A stretch of 64,000 bases of DNA from the NCBI RefSeq assembly GCF_001039355.2, contig NW_019775513.1, positions 286,647 through 350,646 of the forward strand, read 5' to 3'. Under the pieces are notes generated by a model. It had not been told where the DNA came from. It made no database searches and saw only the letters and a list, made by a program, of their open reading frames with translations. This stretch comes from Lingula anatina. Its lineage: Eukaryota; Brachiopoda; Lingulata; Lingulida; Lingulidae. The position numbers were made by a program, and so were the translations under genes. Shown one piece after another: positions 1 to 43,077 of the stretch (its first letter is position 1; every line of letters starts with the position of its first letter).

Positions 1-62
1 AACCTTAATGCATTGATAAAACATTGTGTTTTGTGATCTCATCACTTACATATATTAAACAG

Positions 63-3000
63 GTCAGATCTGAGTGTGACCAAGAGAAAGATGAGGCACT
101 TGACAAGCAGCAGAAAGAATTAACCAGCAAATCCCAGGAGAAACTGAACAAGGAAATGTGGAGACAGGAGCAAGAAGAAGAGCTGAAGAGGAGGGTGCAG
201 GCACAGGTGGGTACAGGGGATGCAGGGGGGTGCAGTCTCAGATAGGTATAGGGGATGCAGGGGGGTGCAGTCTCAGATAGGTACAGGGGATGCAGGGGGG
301 TGCAGTCTCAGATAGGTACAGGGGATGCAGGGGGGTGAAGTCTCAGATAGGTACAGGGGATGCAGGGGGGTGCAGTCTCAGATAGGTACAGGGGATGCAG
401 GGGGGTGCAGTCTCAGATAGGTACAGGGGATATGATGTTAATGTCTAAATGTGTTACAGTCTTATAGTTTTAATTTAATTTTCTAAATTCCTTCAAATGG
501 ATGAAAATGAGATGTAAGGGTTGAATTATGTGCAAACAAATAGCATATATTTTACATGTTCCAGGTTGCTATGGCCAAAGTGGCCTGGTTTGATGAACAG
601 CGTGAGTCCAAGGAGGCTGCTGTAGCATCTGCCGTGAAACAGGTAGAGAAGCAATGGCAGCTGAAGTTTGAGGAGAAAATTGAGAATGAAGTGGAGAGGA
701 AGATGTATGCTGGTAAGAGGAGAATTATTAACAGTTTACCCTTTTTTAATATTAATTTTATTACAATTTTTAAAATCTAATATACCAAAATGATACACAA
801 AAAAAATAATTTGAACACAAACATGCATACACGTCCAAACACAAGAACACACATAGAAATTGTTTGAGAAATATGTCCAGCTTAATATTATGGATTGATA
901 TTAAGGCCAACAGCAAATGCTTAATTGTAATACTGAAAACTTTTTTCAAAAGTACCTGAAACAAGAAGTTTTAAGGTTTTTGATTATGCAACAACTTGAA
1001 CTTTCCTGATTTCAATTTATAGCTAAATCCAAATTAGAAAGTGATAGAAGACTGAGCTTTGAGAACGAGTTGCTGGAGCGCCTGAAGCTGGAGAAGAAGA
1101 AATGGGAAGAGCAGACGGAGGTCCAGATATCGTCTGCTGTAGAGAAGGCCAGGCTGAAGTGGGAGCAGCAACACCAGCCTCAGGATGTAGACAGTCTCAA
1201 GGCACAGTGGATGCAGGGACAACAGGAACTCATTGAGCAGGAAGTAAGCACAGCAAATATAAAAACAAAATTGACTTTTTTTCATAAGATTTTATATGCC
1301 CAATGTGTGTACTATCTAAAAAGGTCACTATCTTTTTAATATGGAAAAATGTTCATCTGGTTTTTAGGCAGTTGTAAAATATGCATTCAGAAAAGATTCT
1401 ATGCCTTATGATTTAGCATTATTGCTTTCATTATTCCTTAAACTTTTCCAAGTATTTATATAATTTGTTCTGTCTATGTATTCATTATGGCAATGTGTGT
1501 CTTTAGGTTGCCAAAGCTCTAAAAGAAGCTAAAGACAATTGGGAACATGCGCAGAGGTCTGAAATAGAAACAGCTTTGATGAAGGCAAAGCTTCAGGCTG
1601 AGACGGAACTTCGAGAAGCAGTTGATAAAGTCAAGGTTACTCACAAACAGGTACAAAATAATTATCTAAAAATATTTTATTGGTGCACTCCAAAATACAG
1701 CAGATCAGAAAGTTAGATTTTGCGTTTTAAAAAGAAAATAAAATTGTTGATCCTTGCTGTTTTTAGCAAGGGTAATTGATGTGCTTTAAAAGTTGTTTTC
1801 TGTGTGTAAAGTAATATTTATGAATTAAGTTGTATTTTTGTGATAGATTATATTTGAAAAATGGTTGCCTCATTAACAGGAAGTTGAAAGTCTGAAATTG
1901 GAATTGGAAAACCTAGAGAAAGAGTCACACTCTGCCAAATCATCATGGTTGGCTGAAAAGCAAAAACTATTGACCCAGAAAGAGGCTGAGCAGCAGAGGG
2001 CGCTGCATGAGCTGGAGGAGCAGCAGGCAGCACAGATAAAGGAGATGCAGGAGGTTCAGCTGGGGATTTTGCAGTCTAACCTCAGGAATGCTAAGGAACA
2101 ATACGATAGAGAAAAGGTAGGAATATGATACATGAGATGAAGTTACATGATTACTTATGATTGGGTGTTTCTCAGATATTGTGTAAGGTGCTGCAAATTA
2201 TGGGTAACTGGAACATCTACAATATGCGTCATTTGTTCTGTCTTTAATAATATTAAGTTGTCTAGTTATTTTGTGCAATATATAGTAAGTAGTAATTATG
2301 TTTGAAATGAGGTCAGTCCTTATTGAGATGTAAACGAGTGTTCAGTTGTCTTTGCTTCTTACTCCTAGACTGCACTCCAAAAGCAATATGAGGAGCAAAT
2401 AGACCACTTGAAGAAGAGAGTGAAAAGCCTACAGAGTGAGCATGCCAAAGCTGACAGTGATGCTCTGCAGGAATTACAACAACAGTTTTGCAAGGTATGT
2501 CATTCTGGCCGCTTGTCTCTACAATAAGATTACTACACACACACACACAATGTTAAAAAGTGATAATTAATGAAAATTGATACAAATTTTCATAGTACTG
2601 AAGATATAGTTTCTGTTTTTCAAGGAGAAAGAAGTTTTGGAGAGCACCTGGCAGAAGAGGCTCGAAGATGCTAACAGAAGTCATGGGCACCAGATGGAGA
2701 CACTGAAGACAAAGCTGCAAGAAGAGACTGAATCTATCCTAGCTGAGGCCAGGAAGGAGTGGACACTGGTGAGTTATTTATTTATTTTTTTTTTGCAGGA
2801 GTGGGGGGATGCAAAATGATGAGAATATGTTGACAAGTTTGTAGCTTGATATAGTGCTGTAACATTGACATCACAAAGATTTGTCAAGCACTCAATGCAG
2901 ATTTTGGGGGAAAGTTGCATAAGTTTATATCAGTAAGCTTTCAGTGTCTTCATACATATAATTCCACTGTTATTTGTTTGATTTAAAACTGCTGTTACAT

Positions 3001-6000
3001 GTCTGGTTTATGAAGGAAATATCTCAGCAATTTATATTGTATCTCTCCCCCACCCACNTCTTTATCACCCCGCCCCCCGTCGAGAGGGTGAGATCCATTG
3101 AGGTCATGGGCCAAACAAGTAACGAGACAAGTACCCGGTAAACATATACCAAATTTCCACTTACGTGGTGGAACACTTTAGCTTAAAAAGGAAAGGGGGA
3201 GAAGGCACCCGCCAAAACCAAATCAATCCCCTGGAGGGGGGGGTCGAGAAACCCCCCAAATTTCCGTTTCTTCTTATGTTTTGGGGGGGTCAAACCCCCC
3301 CAAAACACCCCCCCAACTGCCCATTTTGGGCCAATAACTTCACAAAAAAAACCCTAAAATAAAGCACCCTTTTTACAGGGGAAAGGGGGGCCATTCCCTC
3401 CCCCCTTTCCCCAAACACCCCTTTCTCCCCCTCCCTTGTCTTAACCTCAATCCATCTCTATATACTTAAGTCTAAGAGATTCAAGAGTTGGGAACAGATA
3501 GTTTGAGCAGGTTTGGAGTTGGTGAGTGCTCCCACCTACTCCTCTCCCTACTTTCCTCCCCTCTTCTCTTAGACAGTGGTAGAGATAGGCAGGTTAACAT
3601 ATTATTACTCAGAATCCTAGACAGGATCCTTCCCCCCCCCCCCCCCCCCCCCAAATCATATTTTGGCATCAATTTTTTACATACTTGTGTTCTGTACTTC
3701 AGCAATATGAACAGGAGATGAAGAAGGCCTGTCAGGAGGTGGCAGAAAACCAAAAGCAATTGTGGGAAAATGAGAGATCAAAACTGATGCAGAAAATCAA
3801 AGATTTAGAAGAGCAGTTGCAGACAACTCATGCCAACTGGGAGAGTGAACTGGAGACACTGAGAGCCGACATGGAGAGAACCCAGTTCGGGAAGGTACCT
3901 TTAGATGGCTCAGGTTCAAAGTCTTCTCCGGAAAGAAAGTATGAACAGCAGCTGGCCAGTTTACAAGCCAGGCTGAGTGCCAAGGAAGAGGAACTTCAGC
4001 AGTCTGAACAGTTCTACAGTGCAAGACTGCAAAATGCTCGAGCAGATCTACAGGAGGAGTGTGACAAGGCCATAGAAAGACTGGAGCAGGAAAAACACAG
4101 GTTGGCCGAGCAGATTGACGATTTAAAGAGCAAGCTAGAGAAGCTGGACTCCAGGAAGAGAGAGTTGCAAACGGTACTGCAGCAGTCAGAGGAGGAGCAC
4201 AGACAGAGTGTGAACAGCTACAAGGATAAAAACAATGAGCTGAATGAAAAGGTCAGACAATTGGAGGAGCAGTTGAAAAGTGCAAAAAGTCAACAAGAGA
4301 ATTCCCTGGACAACCTTCGGCAACATTTGGAAGAGAAACATATGGCTGCTGTAGAGGATTTCAGGTGGAAGTTATTTGAATCAAACAGAGACAATCAGGC
4401 AGCCATAGAGAGAATAAACAGAGAACATGAAAGAGAAATAAGAGACTTGAAACAGAAAGTGGAGAATCAAAGGAAAGAAGTTGTGTGCACACCTGTTCAG
4501 GTACGTCTGCTCTGAACTCATTTTTTAAACAAAATTAACAAGGAGAGGAGTTTGTCTAAATGTAAATCTCCCAGTAAATCACAATCTGACATAGGTTTGA
4601 CTGCAACTACCTTAGCTATAAAGATAAGTTTTGAACGATAATGAAATTATTCCCCCCTCCCTCCCCCTCCAGTAAACCACATGGATGTTCACATGGCCTT
4701 TTTGTATGAACTTGTTATAGATAAGTGTCCCCAGTGTAATGCTATTTCAATTTGTAACTCAAAGATTCAATATTTCAGACTGATGGAGGTCTTGTGGATG
4801 CCAAGCTGCTGGACCAGCTGAAGGCACATTACCTGGAAACAGTGACTAAGATCAGAGGTGGGTGCTTAATCCATAGTTAAGTCAGAGTATCGAATGAATG
4901 TCATGAAAAACCAAAATATGCTGTGTGTGTCTGTGTATGTGTGTACACAGTATTCACCATAGTTGCTGCTTCAGGGTTCATTTTTCAAAAATTGATGAAC
5001 TTTTCATTTGATACCTTCAGTGATACCATAAAATAGGATGACACAGTTTGATATTGTATATATGGTATTATTGATTTACTTGTAAAAGCTAAAGTATGTA
5101 CCCTGATTGCAGAGGATGTACTGAGGCATGTGAATGAGACCAATTCCCGTGCAGCCAAGCGTGTGAAGGCCGAGGTGGCCAAGGAGAGACAGGCCACTGC
5201 AGCCAGGGTGAAGACATTCTGTATCAGGGGCCTGGAGAAGCTCCTCAGTAACATGGACAGGTAAGGGGAAACAAATCAGTATTAAGATTAATTTTGCAAG
5301 TGTTAAGACATAGGCCATGGTTAAGTATATATATACAGCATCAATCTTCTTTAACAGGAAGAATTTATCAATATAACAGTTGAAACAATGTCTGTTTAAT
5401 TAACACAGATGAACATATTTGCCCCTTTTAGATGTGTAAGTAGTAGTTTTATCCTTTTTATTTTTATTCAGTGCCAAAAAGTCGAAGATCATATCAGCCA
5501 TGAAAGAGCTCCTACTGCAGTTTTCCCCCAATCCTACACCTTCTTCTACACCAAAGCCCAATCCCAGAGAAACTCCCAGTAGAAATAGTACCGAATATCA
5601 TGGGGACCCCGTGCAGCCTACTAAGGAACACCCCAGCCTCTCTAGTCAACGCACACAAACTCCAGGCTACAGGAACAATACTGCACCAGATGTGCCCAGG
5701 TTAAACCCTGAGCAAGATCAGGTCAGAGGAAAAACTTCACATTATGTGGTGGATCTAAGTGTGAAAGGCACCGTGTCCCCAGGACCCCATGGACTCACCC
5801 AAGAGGAACCAACCACACCAAGTAGAGAATCGGCCTTCCATCAGATAGGGGGTGCTGGGGGTCCTCACACACAGCAGGACATCTTCAACTCAGATCAGCA
5901 TGGTGCACTAGAGTTCCTGAATAGAATGGAAAACCAGTATCCATCAGATCACTCCACTCCTGCCCCAGCCCCTGCTAGGGTAGATGGTAGGAACAGTAAA

Positions 6001-6450
6001 GCTGACGACAGGCAAACAAGCACAGGCAACAGGAGGGTTATCACAGGGAATCAAAGAAACTCTTCCAGATACAATAACTACAGTAGCAATGGTGAAATGG
6101 ATATCCATATTGGGGAATCAGATGGAGGCTTGAGCAAGCTTCCACAGCAACCACGGACTTATAATCCTTCTCCGGAGAAATTAGACTCTGAGCAGGATTC
6201 TAGGTGTAGTTCACCTGCAGAAAACTTCATAACTGTTCGATCTGGCAGAGGGTTTCAAAGGGCTTCCTGTTTAGAGAATGGGTATTCCAATGGTGATAAC
6301 CAGAAACCAAAACCCTCCCAATTACAGCCAGTTAGAGACATCCCAGAGGGGCGTTCTGCAGGAAGTGCTATGCTTAAACCAATTGCCATGGTGACCAGAC
6401 ATACACAGATGCCATCTCCTGCACCCAAAAAATTATCTCTAAAATCATGA
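63..6450 (+). CDS. CEP152: CEP152/Asterless-like centriolar coiled-coil protein, C-terminal part (partial, 11 exons)
   Basis: Exons read as 63-206, 565-712, 1023-1243, 1507-1650, 1880-2116, 2369-2494, 2625-2768, 3703-4500, 4779-4857, 5113-5260 and 5472-6450. All join in frame to give 1055 residues and a TGA stop at 6448-6450; the 5' exons lie before the window. Nearly all of it to codon 720 is Glu/Gln/Lys-rich heptad coiled coil. Exons 4779-5260 encode a conserved-looking block with REDVLRHVNET, RAAKRVKAEVAKERQ and a following helix, resembling the C-terminal region of CEP152, where the family has a similar ARVKAEVLRERQ-type helix. The last exon adds about 310 low-complexity Ser/Pro/Asn residues. 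CEP152 is a pericentriolar scaffold that recruits PLK4 for centriole duplication; the PLK4-binding N terminus is not in view. Assignment rests on the C-terminal block and architecture; another long centrosomal coiled coil is possible. Confidence 0.72.
206..430 (+). repeat. 35-bp minisatellite starting at a CEP152 splice donor
   Basis: About six copies of a 35-bp G-rich unit (GGTACAGGGGATGCAGGGGG, then GTGCAGTCTCAGATA). The first copy begins at the donor of exon 63-206 (CAG|GTGGGTACAGG), so each later copy repeats a donor-like ATAG|GTACAG. Because 35 is not a multiple of three, use of a later copy would shift the frame. Confidence 0.9.
3040..3460. other. Low-complexity G/C-homopolymer tract with an N, inside a CEP152 intron
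   Basis: This stretch is dominated by runs of four to eight G or C and short A runs. It contains an undetermined base at position 3058. It encodes no exon that joins to its neighbours. It could be a genuine skewed repeat or low-quality consensus sequence with homopolymer errors. Confidence 0.6.
3632..3652. repeat. Poly(C) tract of 21 bases
   Basis: An uninterrupted run of 21 C lies 50 bp before the acceptor of the largest CEP152 internal exon (3703-4500). It sits upstream of the normal pyrimidine tract of that acceptor. Confidence 0.95.
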
Positions 6451-9435
6451 AAAAAAAATTGAGTTTGATAGTTCAATATCTCATGATGAATGATGACACA
6501 CATCAGTGATAAAGACAGGCACCTGATTACTTCCAAGATTTGAATCATTTAATATATTTAAAGCTTCCATATCTCATCTGAGAGATGCTAAACAATCATT
6601 TAATTTATTGTTACCTTCGTGTGAACACTTATTTATTGTCTGGGAGGGGGAGGTTTAAATGTTGTGTTATGGTTTTGATGGACAAACTTTTACACCATGA
6701 CAAATAATTTTACAAGTTTATCAGTATTATAGAATTTTTGAATGGAATGAATAAATTATTTTTAATGGTTATTAAAATGACATTTTCTTCTTATTCGTAT
6801 TTTTTAAAACCATGTTGACCACACCTCATTTTGAAAAAGACAGACTTCAGGGGTACTGGTTACTGTTAATGTTGTGGTGCAAACCTGATCACGAGGAATA
6901 TAATCGTCTCAAAGAAAAGAACTTAAAAACTTGCCACAGTTCTTTTCTTGGTCAATTAATGCCTACAATTATATAAAAGCAATTAGTTTAACTTGAGACT
7001 GTTATCTGTAGTCTTGACACAGTTATGTATTCTACCCTTGATACCATTTCCTAAATTATAGTATCTTTTTTATTGGTTCAAGCTATGTCAATGAGCAATG
7101 GCTATGTCAAAAACAAAAACCACAAATCAATTGTAGAATATTTCTATTTGTTGCATTTCAAGCTCCATCATCATATTATACAATATAAATTAACAAAAAA
7201 TCATAATAAAATGAATCACAGTCCATTATTTACATGATTATTAATGAAATCTGATGAAATCAGTATCAGAGCCAAGATATCATTACTAATTGACCATAAC
7301 GTCAACATCAGAGCTGACCATGATGTCAACACCTGCTAGAGGTAACCTACATAGTAAATTATTCACATAAATATGCATACCCTTAATGTCATATGGACAT
7401 ACCTTGTTTTATGGTGACACTGATTTTGGTTTACTTATACTGTGCCCATTTGGTTGTAAAAGTATTTTTCTCCATCACATGTTGGAGGCCCGACCTCTTC
7501 AAAAACATTTGCATTTTTCCAGTGTTGGGAGATCATGAAATATGTTTACAGCTCTTTTTTTACCAGCTTTTTAGCCTTAAGAATTGTGCACCAACTTTTC
7601 GTAAATTTTTTTCACCCTTTCTCTATCTCAAAAAGAAATCCCTGTACCTTTGATTGCAAACACAATATTGATTAATTAATTAACAATGACCCAACAACTT
7701 CAAATAAATATATCCAGGTTGCACACGTACTAATTTTGCACTAGTCCATAATAAGTCTAGACCTGGAATACTCTGCTTATCACTAATCACACAAGGCAGA
7801 GGCTTCCACACACTGATGTCCAGTTGATGTCCTGTATATATATGTCTATAATATATCTATATGTATATAATTACATATGAATAGACTTGGTAGATAGGAA
7901 TGACAAATAATGAGAAATAGACCTCATAAAAAGGTACACAACCAAGGCAGGTCATAAAATTCACCAGCAGCAAGAAGCTGTTTGTCAATGGCAGACAGAG
8001 ATATAGCAAGCACCAAGGTAAATTGCATATGTGTGTCTATGATAATAAATACTATCTAACGTACAGAACACATAGTATTCAGTTATAATAAAGTATGGTC
8101 ACAAATACTACTCTAGGGTACACAACGGTGGTCTCCACTGTAATCATATGGTTCTTAAATTGTTCTATACAAAATCTGACCGTTGCTAATAAATAAATTG
8201 TGAAAAGCATAAGGCATGTCATGCCATACCAAAGAATCAAAATATCCATTTAAGTAGAACATAATCATCACGGGGGGATTTTGTACCTTTTATATATATT
8301 GAAGGCCTCTTAAAGTAAGTGTGTTTGACAATAACCTTTTATATCACAAAAGGAGTAATTTCTAAGTTAATATGCTTGTCACAGGCTTCAGTGAAACAAT
8401 AAATCAATACATATATGCAATACAGTAGAGCAAAACTGCACTTTAAAACTGTTCTCAGTATGAAAACTGCAATATGTTTTTCACACTGACTAGGCTAGTT
8501 GGAATGGTTTCACAGCAATTTTTACTTCTGGGAAATCATGAAATTAGTAAGGCATTCAGATAGATAGGTGGCACTGCAGGCACCCCAGTACTCAGCTCTT
8601 GTAATGCTGGGTAAAATTAATTTTTGAGATCTTTCAGTTTTCACCTCAAATAAATAAGTGTATGACAACCATTTCTAACAACCAACTTGGTAAAATGTCC
8701 TCTATATTGCACACCCCTCAATTACTTCAATCCAAAAGTGTTTTTTATTACAATGCTCCTAACTATTGTCTAAACATTAATATTGTCTTAACATTAATAT
8801 AATTTTGTGCAACAAATTTGTGACAACATCATATTGATGAGCAGACACATGATTTTGTAATTATAAAATAATTTAGATACCTTTTCTTCAAATACACCTT
8901 TTGTGGCAACCCTTATTTTAAACATTTTAATTTTGCTACCATGAGATTAACCCTTTTTTTCCTAACTTCCTTTTTTCCAAGTCTTAAACATATTCATGAA
9001 GCATACAATTTTTGCGAACAGTGCTGACCAGTGCTACACAGGCATATCAATCCAGGCACAATAACCTTGATATGCACAGGAATCCTATATCTACTTGACA
9101 GTGGTCAGTGTTATCCTGTCACTTCTGGACAGTGATCAGTGCTAAGAGAATAGGCACAGTCTAACTTGGGATTGGATAGGATCATCACCAGCCCTCTGCC
9201 CAATTACTGGCTTTTTTTTACAGATGGATTCTGTCTTTAACTACAATACACATTCATTTACATAATTGACAATTATCACTGTACATAATTTGTCACCTGG
9301 CTTGTGAAAAAAGGTCACTTCCCAACTCTGCTCATCATTTGACATTCAAAAGCACCATGGAATTTTAAAGCTATGCTCAGAACTCCAACAGTATTGCCAG
9401 CATCTCTCCCTCTTTCTTTGAAGGATAAAAATCCA
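6451..9435. other. Convergent intergenic/3' UTR region
   Basis: This 3 kb gap separates the stop codons of two genes that point at each other. It is AT-rich, with no open frame that resembles a protein or joins to splice sites. The right half is probably the long 3' UTR of the myosin V gene on the minus strand. I could not fix its poly(A) site, since several TTTATT (minus-strand AATAAA) hexamers are present. Confidence 0.6.
6750..6755 (+). terminator. Poly(A) signal for the CEP152-like gene
   Basis: AATAAA lies 300 bp past the TGA stop, in an AT-rich 3' UTR. It is the first canonical signal after the stop, so cleavage is expected near 6770. Confidence 0.65.
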
Positions 9436-40694
<31,259 letters not shown>

Positions 40695-40924
40695 CTTCTA
40701 TTTGTAAAATTCCGTTTAGGTGTGCAGCGTGTCGTCACTTTCCATTTTTGTATTATTGCTCACATGACCAAAACAAGCGACTGGCTAGTGGCCGCCATAT
40801 TTACGCCCCCGATGACAGGCGTGAAAGTCCGAGATCCCGCTAGGAGGCTTTTTCGTGGCACAAGACAAGACTAGTCGATACTAATCAAACGATGTAATAA
40901 TAATAATAATAATATGTGTATCAA

Positions 40925-40974
<50 letters not shown>

Positions 40975-43077
40975 CTCGACGTTTTATGTGCACTTTGTGT
41001 ATCAAATATATGTAACACCAATGATAGTTCAAAATACATGCATTTCTAAAAAAAATCTCAACAGTTTCTCAAAGTGCTGTTATCTGAAAGGCAATGGCTC
41101 GTAAATGAAAAATTAAATAGCTTGGAAAAAATGTTTGAATATGTTTTGATAAATTTAAAAGTAATAATTAATGAACAAGCTGAACTAGTACTCAAACATG
41201 CAAAAAGGATACCCTTCATAATCATTAAATTTTTTTAAAGAAATTTCATTAAAAAAGAATCAGAAAAAATAATTCCCTATGAAATAATACCATATTTCTT
41301 TTTATTTCATTTCACATATTTCCTTTTTGAAAAAGTGACATTTTTTAAAATCTGTACACTACCTTTCAATGAAAATGACTGCAGTTCACTGAACTTTAAA
41401 CCTTCATCATTTTTTCAAAGTTTTTACAGCCATGCTAACATTTCAATATGCAACATGAAGTTTAAAGGGGTATACTTAATTTTCTTCTAAATATAAATGG
41501 TGTAGTAATTATGAATCCTATAACTATGGGAAATTAATTGCACTATCAATTTTTTTTATGCCTTTTGGCACAGTATTGCATCTTCTGTCAGAACCAAATG
41601 GCTGAAAGATGGTTGCCAAATTATCATGAGATACTTGCAAATGTCTGCTGAAGAACTGTTCTGTGACCTCACACAAACTCAAAATGAGGCCTCTAATTGA
41701 TAATTCAAACATGTAGATACTTAAAAAACATTTTAGCTTACATACAAACATTTTCCTAATAATATTTCTATAAGGGCAGATTACATTTGTTCTAAAAAAT
41801 GGATTCTGTTAATTGTTAAAATTATTAAAATAATCAATTACTTAAGTAGTTCACAAAAATTAATTAGTATATTCCCTTTCTTCTTTTAATTTTTTGCAAA
41901 AACAAAATACTTGTTCACTAAGGAAAGTTATCTAACACATGTACATGGCAAGCCTCACTTTTTCTAATTAAAAGTTAACACTAAAAAAAGATATACAAAA
42001 TCATTATATAAATTTACAAATCTATTTAAATCACAACAAATTATAACTAAAAACAGTATTTTTACAGGACATTTATCCAAATTCAACTGCTGTGGTGAAA
42101 AATATACTGAATGCAGCTATCACAAGCAGCACATACGACACCTGTACCACACTTCTCCTACTGAGAGTACAGTAAACTGCTTCAGGCAGTATGTTTCATA
42201 TCTATCATTTTGATAAATATTATGACTTAAAGAGTATACACCCTTCTTTCAAACATCTACCTAATGAACTCTTTTTATCAAAACCACAAAAGCCACAAAT
42301 CACTATATCCACCGCGCTGAAAACAGACATGGTCACTTTCACTTTTGCTTTCAGCATTAATGATTTTATCCTATAGATGGCGAAAAAGTGCATGCACATG
42401 TTTCCGAAAAAGTGTTCATAATATTTGTGTCATATGCAATACAAAGAGCTCAAGAAGAGACCAAGAAATTTATAAAGAATAAAAATATGTGAAACTTTTC
42501 AGTGTTCATGTCCTCTTCTATTGCTCATATTCATAGAGACCGGGTACTGGAGTAGCTTTTCTTGAAGTATGTTACATGCCGCTTCCTTCTTCCTTTTCCC
42601 GTCTCTACGTAAACAGGTACATCAAGACTTCTAAATTATTTTATTGGGTTTGTGTAAATGTATACTGTCTCCACTGGTTACTTAGATTGCAAACAATATA
42701 GTGACGCCATACGTAAACATTTTACTGGTATAAAAGCGTAGACACATTATACTTATTAAGTACATTACTGTAACCGGTAGTGCTTAAAAAGTTTTTTTAT
42801 TTGTACTACATGGCACACGTAGAAATTATTGTACATGTAATACATGTAACATCGTACAGCATTGCCTTAATTTTGCATTCTTCTGCAATCTAAATTGCCT
42901 GATGTGGTAAATTACAGACTAAGGGATTCGTATTTTAATATGGACATTCGGACCTGGCTTTAATTGTTAACTTTAACTGACCACATGTAAGTACATGTAC
43001 ATGTAATATGATTAAATCAAGCAATTGGCTCTGCTTATATATTTTTATAGGGTTGATATTCAGTGTTTGAGTTGAAG
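40695..43077. promoter_or_regulatory. Divergent intergenic region between myosin V and the caspase-like gene
   Basis: The two start codons are 2.4 kb apart and point away from each other. On the minus strand, about 100 bp upstream of the myosin V ATG, the AAATATGGCGGCC sequence at 40790-40802 matches a YY1-type core-promoter motif and lies in the only locally GC-rich patch (40780-40860). No TATA box was identified with confidence. The rest is AT-rich and I see no gene. Confidence 0.4.
40895..40974. repeat. Inverted (TAA)n/(TTA)n microsatellite pair
   Basis: A 20-bp (TAA)n run (40895-40914) is followed after about 10 bp by a 50-bp (ATT)n run (40925-40974). The runs are complementary and can form a hairpin of about 20 bp. 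Confidence 0.9.

Noticed and set aside
3481-3759. Minus-strand frame of 92 codons with a Gly run
   Set aside because: The Gly run is the antisense of the poly(C) tract, and the rest overlaps a CEP152 exon.
5500-6450. Separate gene starting at ATG 5500
   Set aside because: The frame continues the CEP152-like gene from a good acceptor at 5471 at the matching phase.
40790-40802. YY1-type motif as a separate finding
   Set aside because: A single short motif near a start is plausible but weak evidence; it is kept only as a note in the promoter entry.
42740-43077. Upstream death-domain exon for the caspase-like gene
   Set aside because: No in-frame CARD- or DED-like sequence or acceptor joining to 43078 was found in the 2.4 kb upstream gap.
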